Source: Lytechinus variegatus (Eukaryota; Echinodermata; Echinoidea; Temnopleuroida; Toxopneustidae). From it: a stretch of DNA of 64,000 nucleotides. The DNA is taken from assembly GCF_018143015.1 (NCBI RefSeq), contig NC_054742.1:52709195-52773194 (forward strand). Direction: 5' to 3'. The first letter of the stretch is position 1, and the number at the start of each line of letters is the position of its first letter. Shown in pieces: positions 50,801-59,600 of this stretch. Both the position numbers and the translations under genes were made by a program. The notes under the pieces are model-generated. The model was not told the origin of the DNA, ran no database searches, and saw only the letters and a program-made list of their open reading frames with translations.

Positions 50801-52031
50801 AAATGTCACTTTCATTGAAAGTGGTGGACTTGACCACAGACCTTGCATCACTTACACGAAGCCTTCTCTTCCTCAAGTTTTTAATTTTTGAAAGGTGTTT
50901 CGAATCAGGACTGCTACACTCATCAAAATAATCTGATGTAACCACGGGTGATGTTACCACTGGTTTTGCAACATTCTTTTTTCGAGGTGTTAATTTCCCA
51001 TGATCACTATCTAGATCAACATCATCAAAATACTGTGATGTTACCATCGGTTTTACATCAGCCTCTTTTTCCTGAGGCGAGACTTCCTCATGAGCACCTC
51101 CTAGCTCATCATCTTCAAAATACTGTGATCTAATCACAGATTTCACATCAGTCTTTTCTACCCGAGGTATTGATTCCTTTTGATTATCTTCTACCTCGAC
51201 ATCATCAAACAAGGATTTATTGTTCCCCGGTTGAGAGCCCTGAAAATCTGGTATATCATCTAAATCATCAAACATTGACTTTGTTGTCGGCTGAGATGGC
51301 AATACAAGAGAAGAGTCAGTCCCATCTGTTTTCATCTCCTTCAATTTTGATATTTGAGATGTGGCACTTCTAATTTCAGATTTATCAGGGATTGTCTTTA
51401 ATGACGAAGGTTTTGATTCGCCCAAATCTGATTCATCTTCTGAAGAAGAATCACTGTCACTTAATGAAAGAAACTGTTCTTGTGAAGCTTGGCAGACGTA
51501 CCTTTCCTCAAAGATTTTCTCACTTTGTCTAACAGGAACTGCTGTATGTTCCTTAGTTACTTGTTTGCTTTTATCTTTGGATTTCATTTTTCCATGATTT
51601 TTCTGCCTTGTATTTGATGTTCTCTTCTGCAATGAAGGTGTCGCTTCAAAGTCATCTTCATCCTCTTCATCATCATATTCTGAATCCAAACTAACGTAAT
51701 CATCATCATCTTCTGATTCATTCTCCTCAATGCCTTCTGTTCTCTTTGCATCTTCCTGCATAGTTGACATTTTCTTGACAGCTTGTAATTTTGCACTCCT
51801 GCCTCTCCTTGGTCCATTCTGACTAATTTCAACAGGTGCTACCCTTTCATCCTGGCTTAAAGTGTTCTGACTGTCTTTTACCTTTGACCTCTCTTTGACC
51901 TTTGTATCTTTTTCATTTGTTTTTACTCTACTCTTGACTTGACCTCTGACCTTAAGAATAGGCTCAGAGTTTGTTTTCCTGCTGAGTTCACTGGATGTCT
52001 TCACTGGACCAGATACCTTGCGTTTGGCCAT
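32853..52031 (-). CDS. XPC: XPC, DNA damage sensor of nucleotide excision repair
   Basis: Coding exons in transcript order: 52031-49817, 49315-49192, 48250-48169, 46913-46756, 46264-46144, 45330-45238, 44999-43964, 43255-43112, 41882-41730, 41250-41193, 40856-40745, 39564-39475, 38863-38686, then either 37723-37630 or 37560-37467, then 36522-36429 and 33116-32853. All borders are AG/GT and phases agree, giving 5016 bp (1671 aa). Human XPC has 940 aa. Order: disordered N terminus (about 1-740) ending in the acidic SEWEEVE motif; Rad4 transglutaminase-like fold, split by a Ser/Lys-rich disordered insert encoded by 44999-43964, as in human; conserved [41 protein letters not shown]; beta-hairpin domains with [13 protein letters not shown] and ARKLDIDC; C-terminal helix [11 protein letters not shown] and a terminal basic tail. 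XPC with RAD23 and centrin binds lesions and recruits TFIIH. The start matches human (MAKRKVSG against MARKRAAG). Confidence 0.95.
33793..35130. mobile_element. Helitron-like insertion inside the minisatellite
   Basis: Neighbouring units give the empty site CACCAAAT|TATATGAGCC, so the insertion limits are clear to a few bases. Subterminal inverted repeats AATTAGGTGATCTGTC (about 33817-33832) and its complement (35116-35131) occur with terminal hairpins: AATTCGTC-ATGAG-GACGAATT on the left and GATCTGTCAATTGACAGATC near the right, followed by CACCTAA|T. A hairpin followed by CTAA at an A|T site is the 3' signature of rolling-circle elements. No Rep/helicase frame is present. An alternative is a DNA MITE with an AATTA duplication. 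Confidence 0.5.
34128..34205 (-). repeat. tRNA-like head (SINE-type) within the insertion
   Basis: On the minus strand GTGTAGCTCGATGTGTAAGG resembles an A box and GAGGGTTCGAACCC is a B-box/T-arm. The acceptor stem does not close well, and a T-rich tail follows, so this is a SINE fragment rather than a tRNA gene. Confidence 0.45.
35625..35905. repeat. Foldback-type repeat of GTCTAAT words
   Basis: Words such as CCACTTGGTCTAATATC, TTGTCTAATACCCATTTC, CCAGTTTGTCTAATAAG and TTAGACCAAGTGG recur in both orientations. The vocabulary is that of the larger foldback at 42530-42965, so the two are probably relatives. Confidence 0.45.
36429..36522 (-). CDS. XPC: XPC exon following the duplicated exons
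   Basis: This exon reads [20 protein letters not shown], then [11 protein letters not shown]. It matches the human segment [20 protein letters not shown]. Its first base completes the Val codon begun by either alternative exon. The length (94 bp) equals that of both by coincidence of phase. It ends at GAG|GTAAAG and joins [10 protein letters not shown] at 33116. Confidence 0.92.
37467..37560 (-). CDS. XPC: XPC alternative exon B (second copy)
   Basis: This 94-bp exon is preceded by TTGATATAG and followed by GTAAGT. It encodes the first part of beta-hairpin domain 3: (I)[19 protein letters not shown], then [12 protein letters not shown]. It is the second copy in transcript order. It differs from exon A at 23 of 94 bases but at only 4 residues, so both copies have been kept under purifying selection. 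Splicing both exons together reads into TAA after ten codons. Confidence 0.88.
37630..37723 (-). CDS. XPC: XPC alternative exon A (first copy)
   Basis: This 94-bp exon is preceded by CCCCTAG and followed by GTAAGT. It encodes (I)[19 protein letters not shown], then [12 protein letters not shown]. The corresponding human stretch contains GFDFHGG, whose two Phe belong to the hairpin that binds flipped-out nucleotides. Here the first is Trp and the second is kept. Phase (1 in, 2 out) is identical to exon B, and only 69 bases separate the two. Confidence 0.9.
37840..38177. mobile_element. Foldback MITE upstream of XPC exon A
   Basis: The two halves are inverted copies. Left: AGAGTACTGAAGTGATGACA, TTTTTATACCATATTTGGTAG, TTTGGTGAGAATCGGTCCATG. 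Right, complemented: AGAGTACCGAATTGTGACA, TTTTTATACCATATTGTGGTAG, TTTGGTGAGAATCGGTCAATG. Arms are about 140 bases around a short centre. It sits 117 bases from exon A in the intron transcript and would form a strong hairpin. Confidence 0.75.
38214..38430 (+). repeat. tRNA-derived SINE
   Basis: The head has an A box (TGGCTCAGTTAGTAGAGCG) and a B box (GGGTTCAAATGC), with a Val-like CTCACAA anticodon loop but weak stems. It is followed by a unique body (GATGGGAGTTGCTGCTACC, GGTGCTGCTCAGTGGCTGCC). The acceptor stem is not closed, so I call a SINE, not a tRNA gene. It lies in an XPC intron. Confidence 0.7.
39185..39335. mobile_element. Short inverted-repeat MITE (family of 20.6 kb)
   Basis: TTTCATAAAGAGCGACTTTAAG at left is complementary to CTTAAAGCCACTCTTAA near the right, and GACTGGTGATCC pairs with GGTTCACCAGT. 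It matches 20580-20712 along its length. Confidence 0.6.
39597..40099. mobile_element. Palindromic MITE, TIR AAAGGGGAAGTTCACCCT
   Basis: The left end AAAGGGGAAGTTCACCCTG and the right end AGGGTGAACTTCCCCTTT are near-perfect inverted repeats flanked by TTA/TAA. Internal arms also pair (CTTTTTAATT... against ...TAATAACTTTCTTA). The core contains GGGGCAGCTGCTCGTTTATG, which recurs in a decayed copy at 58755-58870. Size is 503 bp. It lies in an XPC intron between exons 39475-39564 and 40745-40856. Confidence 0.8.
42530..42965. repeat. Foldback repeat of short GTCTAAT/GTCCA modules
   Basis: The left half repeats 20-25-bp modules such as CCAGTTTGTCCAATTCCC, ATCATTTGGTCTACCA and CCAGTTGGTCCAATAGCC. 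The right half repeats their complements (TTAGACCAACTGG, GGTAGACCATGTGATGAG). The two halves are imperfectly inverted around about 42750. It lies in an XPC intron. Confidence 0.65.
43508..43786 (-). repeat. tRNA-derived SINE, full length
   Basis: On the minus strand: A box GTGGCTCAGTGGATAAGTC, B box GGGGTTCAAATCCC, body with GGCAAGGCGTTTATCTACA and GGTACCCGGTAGGAAG, and a 3' end GCGCTATATAAATGTTGCAT followed by (ATT)n. Related 3' halves occur at 63689-63860 and, weakly, 46340-46440. It lies between two XPC exons. Confidence 0.8.
43964..44999 (-). CDS. XPC: XPC large exon encoding the insert in the transglutaminase fold
   Basis: This 1036-bp exon encodes 345 residues rich in Ser, Lys, Thr and acidic runs ([31 protein letters not shown]). 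It ends [17 protein letters not shown] before SDLWLEV of the next exon. Human XPC has a similarly long, low-complexity exon at the same place. Antisense frames (for example 44326-44817 plus) are shadows. Confidence 0.9.
45455..45605. mobile_element. MITE copy (GGTAACTACCAT family)
   Basis: GTTACTATTATGGTAACTTTGCC and GATTGGCTGTTGAGCATTGTTACC are the complement of the copies at 30430-30600 and 62395-62520. Confidence 0.5.
46340..46440 (-). repeat. Decayed SINE 3' fragment
   Basis: AACAATAATATT, TATATAGTGCTTATCACGTAAG and CACCCCAGCCATTG resemble the complement of the SINE tail at 43508-43600. Confidence 0.35.
47201..48060. mobile_element. DNA element with GGGGAAGGCGGGGTAAGTTG termini
   Basis: The left end GGGGAAGGCGGGGTAAGTTG and the complement of the right end (GGGGAAGGCGGAGTAAGTTG) differ at one position. 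The word GGGGTAAGTTGAGCCA/GGGGCAAGTTGAGCCA is repeated inside near 47222, 47572, 47596 and 47862, with complements near 47820. At 860 bp with no real frame, it is non-autonomous. It lies in an XPC intron. Confidence 0.75.
49817..52031 (-). CDS. XPC: XPC first coding exon: expanded disordered N terminus
   Basis: This exon is one open frame of 738 codons, charged and low in hydrophobics. Human XPC has about 150-190 residues before the equivalent point. From the start it contains an acidic block ([20 protein letters not shown]), five acidic-aromatic motifs between about 51285 and 50905, three copies of a roughly 69-residue unit between about 50700 and 50140, two KKRK(L/M)ST basic repeats, and the SEWEEVE motif at the splice junction (E-G|gtgaga). 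Plus-strand frames opposite it are shadows. Confidence 0.9.
50140..50700 (-). repeat. Three in-frame 69-70-codon repeats in XPC
   Basis: [18 protein letters not shown] and KSEKQRKKN start units about 207 and 210 bases apart. Each unit continues with a LP..S segment, a K.PV(V/I)..E segment, KGG..D and TRGK..TI. Lengths are multiples of three, so the frame is preserved. Confidence 0.75.
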
Positions 52032-52062
52032 GATGCTCTTAAGAGAACAACTGTTATCAGGT
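52032..52062 (-). promoter_or_regulatory. 5' UTR part of the first XPC coding exon with upstream acceptor
   Basis: A pyrimidine-rich TTTCTTGATCTTCAG ends at 52063, suggesting that a non-coding first exon is spliced here, 31 bases before the ATG. The frame stays open a little further upstream, so a start inside a longer first exon is possible. I cannot place the first exon or the start site. Confidence 0.4.
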
Positions 52063-53018
52063 CTGAAGATCAAGAAAGGAAACAAATAAATTAAAATTGT
52101 TTAAAGATACATGCAAGAGATATAACAGTTTGAACAATGAACTTCAAGCGACAATGAACGAAGTGATTGTTCAGAGTATGAGTGGACTAACATTTCAACA
52201 GCTCTCTGAAGTTTTGTTGAAAATATGTTTAAAATAAAATTCCCACAAATTGGTTGCTCACCATTCTGGTTTACTACATTATATATACAAACTTTGCTTC
52301 AGTCTCTGTTTCGCTGGTTGGTCCTTTGGATTAAACTTGCTTAATTCTTCACTACAAAAAAAGTACAAAAATGTTTGAAAATTCATCCCTCCAGACAGAT
52401 TTCAGCTGTCTAGCATATACTAATTCCAATGTTCATATTTTCCATTTTCATGTTTCTCAGAAGTCAATCATTGACGTTTACTGCAACTTACAAGTAGACA
52501 TACGCTCATTAGGGAGCCGGACGCATGAAAAATAAGTAATACTAAAGACTTGTAAAGGTTTACGATGTCAACGGACATGCATCCTGCAAGCATGCACACT
52601 TTATACTGCTTGCGCTCGAAACAAACACGCATTTCATTGAATGCACTAGTAATTTTATGCACAGGGGATTGGAAAAGACTGCACTGGAAGCCCCTGGCTG
52701 CAGATATCATTGCTCTGGTTCACTTGCTAACTGTAACCATCCTGCCTGTGGAAAATCTACATGTACATGTAGGACTATACTGTACAGAGCACACACTTCA
52801 AAAAATCATTAAAATATCACTTTTATGACCAAAATTACTCATTTTTATACAGTTGCAATTTATATTTTATAAGGAACTTGAGAATAATTTTGGTATTCAC
52901 CAGAGTGCTCAAAAACTTGAATTTTTTGCATATTTTTGTGTAAGCCCTCTATTTGCGTGCTGTCGCCAAGCGGAAGACAAAGAAATCAAGATGGCGACAT
53001 AAACACGGCCGTAAGCTC
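52063..53018. other. XPC 5' flank, no gene seen
   Basis: A segment at about 52480-52760 is less AT-rich, with 80-87-aa frames on both strands but no splice context or recognisable motif. The non-coding first exon of XPC should lie here or beyond the foldback element. Confidence 0.3.
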
Positions 53019-55124
53019 GAATCCATGACACATGCTCCGGCGACGATTGCTCCGGTGACAAATGCTCCCCAAAATGCGACATTTGCTCCGCGACATTTGC
53101 TCCTCGACATTTGCTCCGCCGACATTTGCTCCGCCGACATTTGCTCCGCCGATATTTGCTCCGCCGACTGTTGCTCCGCCGAAATTTGCTCCGCCGACTG
53201 TTGCTCCGCCGACATTTGCTCCGCCGACAGTTGCTCCGCCGACAGTTGCTCCGCCGACGGTTACTCCGCCGACAGTTGCTCCACCGACAATTGCTCCACA
53301 TTTAGCGACAAATGCTCCGGCGACAAATGCTACCTGAACGACACATGCTCCGGCGACAATTGCTCCGCCAATATTTGCTCCGCATGTAGGGACAGTTGCT
53401 CCACCGACATTTGCTCCGCATGTAGGGACAAATGCTCCGCCAATAATTGCTCCGTCCACAATTGCTCCATCGACAGTTTCTCGGCATGTTGCTTGAAAAA
53501 AATAAAGACCTAAAAAAAATACCTGCGACAAATGCTCCTCGAATAACAATTGCTCTGCTCACGATTGCTCTACCGACAGTTACTAGGCCTAAAAGAAGAC
53601 AAGACACTTGCTCTGACGAAAATATTTGTTACATCCTTTTGCGTTACATACTTTTTTGTATTGTTTTGTTTTTCCATTCAAGTTGTTGTGCCACTTTATA
53701 TCATAGGCGGATCCAGGGGCGAGGGGCCCGGGTCCCCCCTATTGGCAGAGCAATAAAAAAGAGAATAAGGGGGAAAAAGAAGAAAAAAATAGGGAAAAGA
53801 GAGAAAAAAGAAGAGGAAGACAAGTGAAAGACTTGGAAAATAAAAAGAATCTTTCATATTTCACTATATAAAATTTTCGCTCGCACTTCGTGCTCGCATT
53901 GCCTGTTTGATTTTCATTATTATCTTGTTCAATATGGAGCTTAAATATCACGTTTGGAAGTCAATATGTAAAAGATATTTCGCCGCGGATATCGAACTTT
54001 CATTATTTTGTTTGATTTACAAATTGATTGTTTTAAAGTGATTTTTAAAAATGTTAGTTTTACGATCTGAACATTAATATTTTCTGCTCGTGCTGCACGC
54101 TTGCAAATGTTAACTTATCAGTTACTTTTATTAATTTCGTGTATTCCATACAGTTTTCAAAGTATCCCTTTGCAGGTCTGATAGTCAAAACGTATCAGCT
54201 AGCGCTGCACGCTCGCATTTTTATTGGCAAGTAATGTATGTCTCAATATTGATTATACAACAAGCTTCTTAAAATCCACATTTTGTGATAGTCTATCAAA
54301 AGTTTCGGCTCGCGATTTGCGCTTGCATTAATTGTTAAAATGTATTCACTCATTCATCTTATTCATAATTACCAAAAGTTCTTGAAATGTCCGGTTTTCA
54401 GGCCATGATTTCGTGCCCTACTTAGGCATATTAGCTTAAGAGATAGAAGATGGGAGAGGTTGTAAAAGAAATAAGGAACAGATGTCATTAATGTAGAGAG
54501 AGAGAAAAAAATTTTAGTACAGGAGAGAGGGACGGGGGAGAAAGTGGTTTTCAAGGAAAGAAAGGGAGAAATAATCGAGATAAAAGCGCTGATGGGAAAT
54601 TTAAGTTCAGCCAAACTATTTCTTTTCGCTGAGCAATTCAATTAGGAATGTTAAAAAAGTATAGAATAATGATGAAAACCATACAGCTTTGGAAAAGAAG
54701 CGTTGTTAGTTTTACAAAAAAAAAAAAAAATCAGTGGATAGCATTTTCGGCAGAGCTATTATCAGAGGAGCATTTGTCCCTACATGCGGAGCAAATGTCG
54801 GCGGAGCAACTGTCCCTTCATGCGGAGCAATTGTCGCCGGAGCATGTGTCGTTCGGGTAGCATTTATCGCCGGAGCATTTGTCGCTAAATGTGGAGCAAC
54901 TGTCGGCGGAGTAACTGTCGGCGGAGCAATTGTCGGTGGAGCAACTGTCGGCGGAGCAGCTGTCGGCGGAGCAACAGTCGGCGGAGCAAATATCGGCGGA
55001 GCAAATGTCGGCGGAGCAAATGTCGACGGAGCAAATGTCGAGGAGCAAATGTCGCGGAGCAAATGTCGCATTTTGGGGAGCATTTGTTACCGGAGCAATC
55101 GTCGCCGGAGCATGTGTCGGGTTA
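53019..55124. mobile_element. TU-like foldback transposon with 15-bp repeat arms
   Basis: Two inverted arms (53025-about 53585 and about 54755-55118) consist of tandem 15-bp units, TTTGCTCCGCCGACA and its complement. The outer 70 bases of both arms match base for base apart from a few changes, including the irregular GATTGCTCCGG and CCCCAAAATGCGACATT spacers. CCGTAAGCTC occurs just outside both ends (53009-53018 and 55125-55134), a likely 10-bp target duplication. The 1.2-kb centre carries no transposase frame. Sea urchin TU elements are described as having outer inverted domains of about 15-bp tandem repeats; the match is architectural and from memory. All long frames here, on both strands, translate the repeat as five-residue periods (CSADI, FAPPT, GGANV). 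Confidence 0.8.
53870..54330. repeat. Four spaced GCTCG...GCTTGCATT motifs in the foldback centre
   Basis: Related words occur at about 53877 (TCGCTCGCACTTCGTGCTCGC), 54088 (GCTCGTGCTGCACGCTTGCA), 54200 (TAGCGCTGCACGCTCGCATT) and 54306 (CGGCTCGCGATTTGCGCTTG). Spacing is about 100-210 bases in AT-rich sequence. This looks like a decayed repeat inserted in the element. Meaning unknown. Confidence 0.5.
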
Positions 55125-55282
55125 CCGTAAGCTCTTCCCATCTTTTCATAACAAATCTCTTGTTTTTTTAATGAATTCTTCTTTAAAAATGAAATCAATA
55201 TCGCAGAAATGTTGGAAATGAGGTTGGACCCCATGTACATGTTTTAGGGCTAGATCTTTTAGAGGGAAAGTAGAATTCTCAG

Positions 55283-55731
55283 CAGTAGAGGCGCACGGCC
55301 AATATGGGAGACTCTCTCCAATAGGGGAGACAATCTCCCACATTGGAGACTTGCTTTGCAAAAGGACAAAAGAAACAACACCAACAAAAACACAATTTTT
55401 TCCACCCAAAATTTTGTCTCGCTGAGGCCAGAAGCCCATTTGTTTTGTGTGTGGATGACAACAAAAATCCTTATCAAAACAAAAGTAGACAGTGAATTTT
55501 TAAAGTAGACGGTGAAAAGGTGTAAATTTTCATGAGGAATCTGCTTATATCACATTTTTATTTGCCGTCAAGGTAATCCTTTTGCCGCAAATGTAAACAA
55601 AGAAAATTAGTCTCCAAAACTGGAGACTGTCACTGAAATTGGACACCCAAATTCTTTACAAAAGTCTCTGATATTGGAGATAATCTCCCACATTGGAGAC
55701 AGTCTCCAATATTGGCCGTGCGCCTCTACTG
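55283..55731. mobile_element. MITE with CAGTAGAGGCGCACGGCC termini
   Basis: The inverted ends are CAGTAGAGGCGCACGGCCAA and its complement, at least 23 bases. CTCAG flanks both ends directly (55278-55282 and 55732-55736), a 5-bp target duplication. The interior repeats the self-complementary word GGAGACAATCTCCCACATTG near both ends. No coding capacity. Confidence 0.8.
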
Positions 55732-55736
55732 CTCAG

Positions 55737-56677
55737 GGGCGAAAGTTTCTGGTTTTGTACCCGTACGTGGGGGAATATAGGTAGGGCTCCCAGGCGTCAG
55801 TCGGGAGTGACCGTACGTACAGTATATGACTTTCACTCCCCAGACGCCTCAAGGCTACCTGTAACAGGGTGAACTTTAGGATTAAATCCTTTGAATTGAT
55901 ATTAAGATTAATAAATGATTATTGCTTCTTTTTCGTTTAATGGCATTCAATGGACTCTAACAAGACTAGACATGCTAGAACTTAAACTTCATTAACTTAA
56001 GTCAAACTAGTGCTGTACCCTGTTTGAATAAAACTCAAGTTAAATGATCTATTTCTTGTCTAATTTTCTAACTAACCCCTATTAAATTAACAGCCGGCAG
56101 TATAATTAACGTATCCCCCTATTCTTTTAAACTTACCGTCATGTGATGTAGATTGTATTTGTACTTGTAGTACCGGTAATGCGGTATGTACCGTTCTCGA
56201 TCTTGCTGATTAGATTTTTCAATTTTGAACTTTTATTTAGGCTTTTATTTTCAGCTGTTTTTACTCAAATTTAGCTTGAAGTGGCGGGAAAACCTCTGAA
56301 TCTTGGCCTTGGAATTGGTGTACCTTTAGTTGGACTTTGCACGCGATGAGAGCGCGAGCTTGAGTGGTTTTCTATGATTGTGTAAACAACGAGCATGTGT
56401 TGTTGTTGCATAATTCATTTTGCTAGTCTTGTGGAAATTCTTTCCTAGTCATTTCAAAGTTAATAGACAATCATTATCATTATAAACTACCATAAAATTA
56501 ACAATTGAATCAATATTTATGATAACCTTTAATATATCAAAAATATCGAATTCCCTCCTTGCTTTGATCTTTAAAATTGGGCTATCCAAATGAAATATTT
56601 TTCAAAATAAAAAGGTTTGTTGAGTCGAACTAAGCCTGAGCTGAGATCAGTCAGCGTGGAGCGGTCGTGGAGCAACT
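55737..56677 (+). promoter_or_regulatory. LSM3 upstream region, probable promoter
   Basis: This is unique AT-rich DNA between the MITE and the LSM3 ATG, with CpG islands only near 56340-56370 and 56655-56690 (GCGTGGAGCGGTCGTGG). The LSM3 start site probably lies just before the ATG. In vertebrates XPC and LSM3 share a short divergent promoter; here the starts are 4.6 kb apart. No TATA box is convincing. Confidence 0.35.
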
Positions 56678-59600
56678 ATGGCGGAAGAATCTGAAGTTGT
56701 GAGTTTTAGAAGTATAATCAATTAATTAATTTATTTATTTGAGTGGATGAATGTTATCGGTATTGATTATTAGTGCCGGAGTTTTAGTGTCAAGTTATGA
56801 TTTTCGACGCGGATGCGGACTTGACTAATAGACTTGCATCGAAAATTGGCAGTACCTTATATCATTACCATTACGAGCGCATGCGATGCTTATGCACACG
56901 TAGTTCAATTGGGATTATCACGGTTTCGTGAAATTGTAGTTCGAATAGCACAGGAGCTAAATCCCGGGGCACGCCTATAGTAGATGACATTTTATGTGTT
57001 TGCTGGTGATGACAGCAGGACAGCTGATGTCTCTGAGCTGAGTGGGTTTAATTTGATTTTTCCTTTGAGGTTTGGATGAAGTTGCATGTATGTTTGAGCC
57101 AGTTGAATAGAACAGTTTTTTTTTCGGGTGTTCATTTTCAAAATTCAAGTTTTCTGTAAATGTAAATTTCATTCAGGGGCTCCATTTTTAGTACCTTACT
57201 TACGGAGTTATGTCATTTCGGGGCCAGGGCTCCAACTCCAAGTCCAATTTTCGTAAATATGTTGTATGTATTGTGCAACCCAGGACAATTTACCTATCCT
57301 GCTTGTTTACAAATCAATAAATATTTAACAATAACATTGTTTATTTAATTGCTTTATTTTTTCTTCATTGTTATTTAGGAACAGTGATTTTCCACGATCG
57401 CGGAAAACGGATGGAATTCAAAAGTGACATTTCAAATGGAAAATCACGGAAAACATATTTTTCCTCATAAATTACTCCAAAATCTTGACAAATATGAATA
57501 TTAAATGGCCACAAAACACGATCTCACCAGAGTCACCACAAATTACAATGGCGGATAGCCAAAAGCCGTTGACTGCTCAAAACTATATAAAAAAACCCAA
57601 CAAATTATCAATAAAATTTTATGCAACCGCAAAATAATGCTAATAATGTGAAAAGCGAGGATGTATTCATGTTAAACGTGTTTGTCACAATATTTTGTGT
57701 ACCCGCATAGATCCGATTAGCTGAATGGGTAAACGGAATTGTCATTTTTTCATGTACACACAGTCTATTGGGAAACAGAATTTCTGTTTTCTGTCATGCT
57801 GAAACGGAATTTAAGATTTTCTGAAATGGAAAAGGTAATTTTTTAAACGGAAAATCATTGTGTCTAATTGTTAAATGATTATTTAATTTCTTGTTGTTCA
57901 TTTAATAGATATGTTTATTTTTGTATCTCATATATTAAATTAAATGGACCTTCTAGTTCTAAAGTTTACAATTTTGTCCATCAAATTGAATAGGATGAAG
58001 TTTATCAAATTTGAAGAGAATTTGTACTTCGAGAAATCGTTATCATAGATTTTGATTTATTTGATAAAAACTCATTGAAAATTATTTTATGAAATATAGA
58101 ATGCAGCGCAGCTTGACAGCTAATGTCAACATGTCAACTTATTTCACAAGCTAAGCTACACCAGTGCAGTGCATCCACTGAACGCAGCACAGCTCACAGT
58201 CAATCATCACCACATATATTAGTGCCAATATGGTACATACATGTACATACTCGGGTACTGTTTTGTTACCAAAAATCCCAGCTAAGAATCCTAATTTCGG
58301 CCTTCAAATTTCGGAATCCACGGCATATTTCCAGAGCACCTGAAAGCTTAGTTCAGGTTTGAGAATTGGGGTCGCTGAAAATTGCGCTAACTGAAAAAAA
58401 CTGATTTTGTTCAGAGTTCTCAGTCTTATTTTCTCGTAAATTTTAGGATGGTAGATTCAAAATGCAATAAAAAAGGAAAATTTTCACTATCATAGTTTAT
58501 ACGGAGGGACCTCATGCGTTCCAGCCGGCTTGGGCAGGGGTCGCTGAGCTCACAGCGCAGCATGCACAGCCTAACCAGTATATCACTCAGCAATTATCTC
58601 GGGGGTGACTTCCAGATTTTATGCTACCCACGGAAGCATGATTTTGGGTGAATTCGGGGGTGATTTTAGGTATTTCCGGGGCGAATTCACCCGCCGCCCT
58701 TGTGTATTTTTTCCGTGACGAAAATTTTAGTGTAAAAAAAATGAAAATGAAAGTAAAAAGCAGAAATCAGTCATCCAGAACCATAAAATATGGAAATTTA
58801 TGCATTACATAGCATAAGGGGCAGCTGCTCATTTATGATGTCACAAATAAAAAACTAAATCAGGGACAGAATTTCATTAAGGTCCACTTATAGTGGGTCG
58901 GACGTACACATTTTATGGAATTGCTCCTAGAGCAAACTTTACTGAGCGAAATTCTGAAAATTTCATCAAAATTTGATAAAAAATAACAAAATCATCAATT
59001 TTAAAGTTTGGTAAAAAAAAATTTTGTACTTTGTACTTAGAGAGCGAAGTTGGCTCAGTCGGTAAAGCGTCTGCCCGTCGAACCAAAGATCGTGGGTTGG
59101 AGTCCACCCCGAGTGGATGACTGAAGCCAGTGCATTGTGTGTAAAGGTCTCTCCCCTGTTTCATAGATGCAGGCTATGTTACAGTGGAAAACACTCCGTC
59201 CATCGGATAGGATGTTATATGGAGGCCCTGTGTAGAGGAGAATCACCACCTTTGCACATTAAGAATCCACTGCACTATTTGAATAAGAGTAGGGGGAAAC
59301 CCTGGTGTAGTGGTCCACCTGCATTCCCCAACCAGTTATCGGAAGGAGAGTCCTGCGGGTCACAGTTCTGTGTGCGCGCCCTTCTTGGCGACCCAGATTG
59401 ACTGGCTCCTCCAATGCGCCTTTGAATGTCTTTGACAGATATATGGCGCTATACAAATGCTGTGCATTATCATCTTTGTCATGATTATTCAGTAGGTGGG
59501 CTTTCCTTTTTTTAAAATCTTATTTCATGAAATCATAATTTTTTTATTTAATATATTCATACCTTTGTGAATGATTAGAAAAAAGTTGCAGCATTGGATA

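Noticed and set aside
52953..53549. Long Cys-, Pro- and Gly-rich open frames on both strands (also 54712-55171)
   Set aside because: They are translations of the 15-bp repeat, open in several frames at once, with no start, splice or domain context.
52909..55240. CRISPR-like array
   Set aside because: Direct 15-bp units lack unique spacers, the arms are inverted, and the DNA is clearly animal.
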